Origin: CBDIDH01 sp965277595 | GTDB lineage: Bacteria; Planctomycetota; Planctomycetia; Isosphaerales; Isosphaeraceae | DNA: 64,000 bases | Reading direction: 5' to 3' | Assembly (NCBI GenBank): GCA_965277595.1 | Contig: CBDIDH010000002.1 | Span: 868,001 to 932,000 of the forward strand | Shown here: positions 61,219 through 64,000 of the stretch, piece by piece | How positions within the stretch are numbered: position 1 is the stretch's first letter | Layout of the letters: each line of letters opens with the position of its first letter | The notes under the pieces: generated by a model | Told to the model about the DNA's origin: nothing | What the model saw: the letters and a program-made list of their open reading frames with translations, nothing else | The model's database searches: none | Translations under genes and position numbers: made by a program

Positions 61219-61272
61219 GCGGATCGGAGTCTGTTGCTTCTACAGAATTCATTTCGACGGAAAGGACCCACC

Positions 61273-62136
61273 TTGACCCCGAATAAACCGACCGAGGCCG
61301 TCCTGAGCGACCCGACCGGTTGCGCTGTCGAGGCGTACGGGGCGGTAAAGGTCGCCGTGGAAGAGATTGCCGCGCTTCGGAAAAATCCGGGGCCGCTCGG
61401 CGGTCGAACGATTCCGCCTTCGCTCCTGAAACACGCCGACCACCAGACCGTGCTCGGCCTCGCGGCTGTCCTGAGGGCGATTGACGCCTTCGGCTGGCAC
61501 GATCGGTCGTTTGCCGATTGGGGCCTTGTTGCGGCTCCAAGGTTTCTTGGCCGGATTCTTGTCGCGGCGTCGATGGATCGCTTCCAGAAGCGCGGGGTGC
61601 CGTCGATGTCGCCCCTGATTATCCCGACGCTCTCGCTTCACGCGGTCGCCGGATCGTTGAGCCTGGCGATCAAGTCGCACGGGTTCAACTACGGGGTCGG
61701 CGGTGGCCACGGTCATCTTGCCGAGGCGTTTTTAACCGGCCTTGCCGCGCGAGACGATAACGGCGTCGCGGGTGTCTGGGTCGTCGCCACCCAGTTCAGT
61801 CCCGAGCCGATTCCCGACACCTCGAGCCATAGCCTGAACGCCTCCTTTGGCTATGGCGTCGCGCTCGCGTTGACGTCGAGCCCGCCCGATCGGTCGCGCT
61901 GGAACCTTCGAATCGTGCCGACGTCCACGGCCTCGGCCTTTGGATCGGGCGACGAGCGCGATGTCGCCGGGATCGACCCGCCGTCGGGTCAGGTTGCCTT
62001 GACGGATTTCCTCGCCGGACCGGTCGCGACGACCCGTCCAAGGCGCTGGTACTGCCCGATCCCCGGCGGCGGTGCCATTGAACTCGACGACGACGCCTCC
62101 CGGGCCGCCGGCCATGTCGAGGCCCGCGCCGGCTGA
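61273..62136 (+). CDS. Ketosynthase-like protein without catalytic Cys
   Basis: A 287-residue thiolase-fold protein resembling the N-terminal half of beta-ketoacyl synthases. Where the active-site Cys is expected, the sequence reads NYGVGGGHGHLAEAF, so it is probably not a condensing enzyme. It may be a chain-length-factor-like partner of the full ketosynthase immediately downstream. I start at TTG 61273 with GGAAAGGA upstream. It lies 54 bp after the ACP gene and 21 bp before the ketosynthase gene. Confidence 0.72.
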   Translation: MTPNKPTEAVLSDPTGCAVEAYGAVKVAVEEIAALRKNPGPLGGRTIPPSLLKHADHQTVLGLAAVLRAIDAFGWHDRSFADWGLVAAPRFLGRILVAASMDRFQKRGVPSMSPLIIPTLSLHAVAGSLSLAIKSHGFNYGVGGGHGHLAEAFLTGLAARDDNGVAGVWVVATQFSPEPIPDTSSHSLNASFGYGVALALTSSPPDRSRWNLRIVPTSTASAFGSGDERDVAGIDPPSGQVALTDFLAGPVATTRPRRWYCPIPGGGAIELDDDASRAAGHVEARAG

Positions 62137-62157
62137 TCGCAAAAGGAATTTGCCCGC

Positions 62158-63381
62158 ATGGACTCTCGAACGGACGCGGTCTGGATCACCGGGGTCGGGA
62201 CGGCCACCCCTCTGGGCATGACTTACGCCGACCTGGCCGACAACCTGCTCGCGGGCAAGTCGGGCGTGACCCGGGTCACGCACTTTGACCCAACCGAACA
62301 GCCCTGTCAGGTCGCCGCCTGTCTCGGCGCGATCCCCGCGCCCGACGGCTGGGACGCGGCCGACTTCGCCCGCCTCGGCGGCTGGGAACAGGTCTTGATC
62401 CGCACGGCGGTGGACGCCCTCCGCGATTCGGGCTGGTGGGAAAAACGCTCCGAGATCCGCGTCGGCCTGGTCCTCGGCCTTGGCGGCGAGTGGGTCCTGA
62501 CCTGGGAAGGGGGCATGCAGCGCGGCGATGACCGCGTTGCCGATCCGACCCGCGACCAGACGAGCCTGACCACCTTCACCCGCGAGGCCCTGGCGATCCG
62601 AGGCCCCTCGGCGACGGTCGCCGCCGCCTGTGCCAGCGGCAACGTGGCACTGGCGCAAGCAAGGCGCTGGGTTCAACGCGGCTGGGTCGACGTCTGCCTC
62701 GCCGGGGCCTGCGATCGGTCGATCACACCGATGGGGATGGCCGGTTTCGGCAACCTTGGCGCCCTCGCCAAGCGAAACGACGCCCCGACGGCCGCCTCGC
62801 GCCCTTTTGATCGCGGCCGAGACGGGTTCGTGATGGGCGAAGGGGGCGCGATGTTCGTGCTCGAACCCGCCTCGACCGCCCGACGCCGCGGCGCCCGGGT
62901 TTACGGTGAGGTGGCCGGCGTCGGCTCAACCAGCGACGCCTTCCACATCGTCATTCCCAGCAGCGACCCCGCCCCCTGTGTCCGTTCGATGCGCCTGGCG
63001 CTTGCCGACGCCGGTCTGAACCCCGACGAGCTTGACTACGTCAACGCCCACGCCACGAGCACCCCCGTTGGTGACGCCTTCGAGTCGCGCGCCCTTCGCG
63101 AGATCCTCGGCGAGGCCGCGCGGACGACTCCCGTCAGCTCCACCAAGAGCATGACTGGCCACCTCCTGAGCGCCACGGCGGCGGTCGAGGCCCTGGCCTG
63201 CCTCGCCGCCTTCGACCGCCAGGCCGTCCCGCCGACGATCAATCTTGACGACCCCGACCCCGAGTGCGACCTCTGCCACGTCCCCCACGAGGCCCGCCCG
63301 CACAGGGTCAATACCGTCCTCTCGAACTCCTTCGGGTTCGGCGGCAGCAATATTTGCATCGTCTTCAAGCGGGTCGCGTGA
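62158..63381 (+). CDS. Beta-ketoacyl-ACP synthase, FabF-like
   Basis: A 407-residue KAS II-type condensing enzyme with the full Cys-His-His triad: Cys 158 (AAACASG), His 298 (VNAHATSTPVGD) and His 335 (SMTGHLLSA). The C-terminal NSFGFGGSN loop is intact. It condenses malonyl-ACP with an acyl chain. Following ACP and a Cys-less ketosynthase-like protein, it probably belongs to a dedicated polyene, lipid or polyketide-type pathway rather than basal fatty-acid synthesis. Confidence 0.92.
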   Translation: MDSRTDAVWITGVGTATPLGMTYADLADNLLAGKSGVTRVTHFDPTEQPCQVAACLGAIPAPDGWDAADFARLGGWEQVLIRTAVDALRDSGWWEKRSEIRVGLVLGLGGEWVLTWEGGMQRGDDRVADPTRDQTSLTTFTREALAIRGPSATVAAACASGNVALAQARRWVQRGWVDVCLAGACDRSITPMGMAGFGNLGALAKRNDAPTAASRPFDRGRDGFVMGEGGAMFVLEPASTARRRGARVYGEVAGVGSTSDAFHIVIPSSDPAPCVRSMRLALADAGLNPDELDYVNAHATSTPVGDAFESRALREILGEAARTTPVSSTKSMTGHLLSATAAVEALACLAAFDRQAVPPTINLDDPDPECDLCHVPHEARPHRVNTVLSNSFGFGGSNICIVFKRVA

Positions 63382-63393
63382 AGTGTTTCGCGT

Positions 63394-64000
63394 TTAACCT
63401 TTCGGTTCCTTTTCCTGATTCCGCGGATTACTTTGCTTCCGCGCCAGGGCCACGGTGATTCCCGGCCCTTTCTGTTTGGTGACGAGCAAGATTTCCGCCC
63501 CGGCCTCGCGGAGCGCCGCGGGCTCGGCAACGGCCGGAATGCCGATTTTGGACCGGACTCGCTCGCTCGGCGTTTCGATCCCGGGCTGACCGTCGAGTTC
63601 CTCAGGCGCGAAGGCAACGAGCGGCACGCCCCGCCGGTTCGCGAAGGCGATCAGACCCGGCTCATCAGCCTTGAGCGTGACCGTCGCCACGGCGGCGAGG
63701 CTCTCTCTGGCCAGCCCGTTCGCCGCGAAGACCGCATTGACCCAGGCGTCAATCGCCTCGCGGGACGTCCCCCGCTTGCAGCCGATCCCCGCCACGAGCG
63801 TCGGCGGCCGATAAACGATCGTTCGATCCGCCGGGATGCGATCGTCGGTCACAACCCGATCGGAGATGATCAGGAGCGCCGACGGCTTGACCCTCGCGAG
63901 GTCGTCCCCCGTCGCGATCCTCACAAAATGGCCCGGCCAGGGACCGAACGGTTTCCACCAATCGGTTTCCCCCGCGTCTTGCCAGACCGCGACCGTCTCG
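63394..64000 (-). CDS. cbiG: Cobalamin biosynthesis CbiG-like protein, 5' end beyond window
   Basis: About 202 codons of a gene that runs off the right edge; the frame stays open to 64000. The C-terminal domain is CbiG-type (GIGCKRGTSREAIDAWV, TVTLKADEPGLIAFANRRGVPL, VAEPAALREAGAEILLVTKQK, GPGITVALAR). The upstream part (VWQDAGETDWW) fits the CbiG middle region. CbiG opens the lactone ring of cobalt-precorrin-5A in anaerobic B12 synthesis. Other cobalamin genes probably lie beyond the window. Confidence 0.85.
   Translation of the reverse strand, partial: ETVAVWQDAGETDWWKPFGPWPGHFVRIATGDDLARVKPSALLIISDRVVTDDRIPADRTIVYRPPTLVAGIGCKRGTSREAIDAWVNAVFAANGLARESLAAVATVTLKADEPGLIAFANRRGVPLVAFAPEELDGQPGIETPSERVRSKIGIPAVAEPAALREAGAEILLVTKQKGPGITVALARKQSNPRNQEKEPKG

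Overview
The window looks like a chromosomal segment of a high-GC planctomycete, most likely of the Isosphaeraceae type. The evidence is a pair of exported proteins carrying a LEPR-XLL-like N-terminal motif, a secreted sulfatase and a Tat-type Gfo/Idh/MocA oxidoreductase, a DUF5009 acyltransferase-like membrane protein, two GroEL paralogues, a DUF2934 protein and an Anbu/ATP-grasp cluster. The genus assignment is inference. I see no rRNA, tRNA, CRISPR array, intact insertion sequence or prophage.

Layout, left to right. 1-4.1 kb: groEL-groES-groEL chaperonin block (minus). 4.2-7.8 kb: an operon in which a MoxR-like AAA+ ATPase and its VWA partner are separated by an overlapping VapBC-like antitoxin/PIN toxin pair. 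7.8-20 kb: prs, a cupin, a DUF2934 zinc protein, a TPR-GT9 protein, asnS, an EboD-like sugar-phosphate cyclase, a sulfatase and a tandem alpha/beta-hydrolase. 20-28 kb: a structured non-coding stretch, then the minus-strand series Gfo/Idh/MocA - mug - DUF5009; mug appears to start at CTG. This is followed by a PiT phosphate transporter, three tiny genes and a methyltransferase. 28.3-33.8 kb: Anbu, two transglutaminase-like proteins, an alpha-E protein and a circularly permuted ATP-grasp enzyme, a known but poorly understood association. 34-46 kb: a sensor-like membrane protein, a 2337-residue beta-helix/Calx-beta surface protein built from a ~2.9 kb internal duplication, small exported proteins, a monomeric sarcosine-oxidase-like enzyme and a cyanophycinase-like peptidase.

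46-51 kb holds the minus-strand housekeeping operon rplY-pth-rpsF-ssb-rplI-dnaB, with a good sigma70-type promoter in front. It lacks rpsR, and L9 has a 58-residue basic N-terminal extension. 51-56 kb: a Uma2 protein, then an active/inactive M16 peptidase pair interrupted by a two-gene module (EEP-fold nuclease-like protein plus a 130-aa partner). 56-59 kb: a GNAT protein, a probably frameshifted zinc-ribbon/membrane gene and an Nramp-UspA fusion. 59.6-63.4 kb: a Tyr/Gly-rich exported protein, then a DUF374 acyltransferase, ACP, a Cys-less ketosynthase-like protein and a ketosynthase in one direction, resembling a small fatty-acid/polyketide-type pathway. The right edge cuts a cbiG-like gene.

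Two patterns recur. First, two-gene modules (VapBC-like at 5.4-6.3 kb, EEP plus partner at 53.4-54.6 kb) sit between genes that normally work as partners, with almost no spacing, so they are co-transcribed with them. Second, many intergenic gaps carry a palindromic repeat built around TGACCGATGACC / GGTCATCGGTCA, in convergent, divergent and tandem contexts alike.
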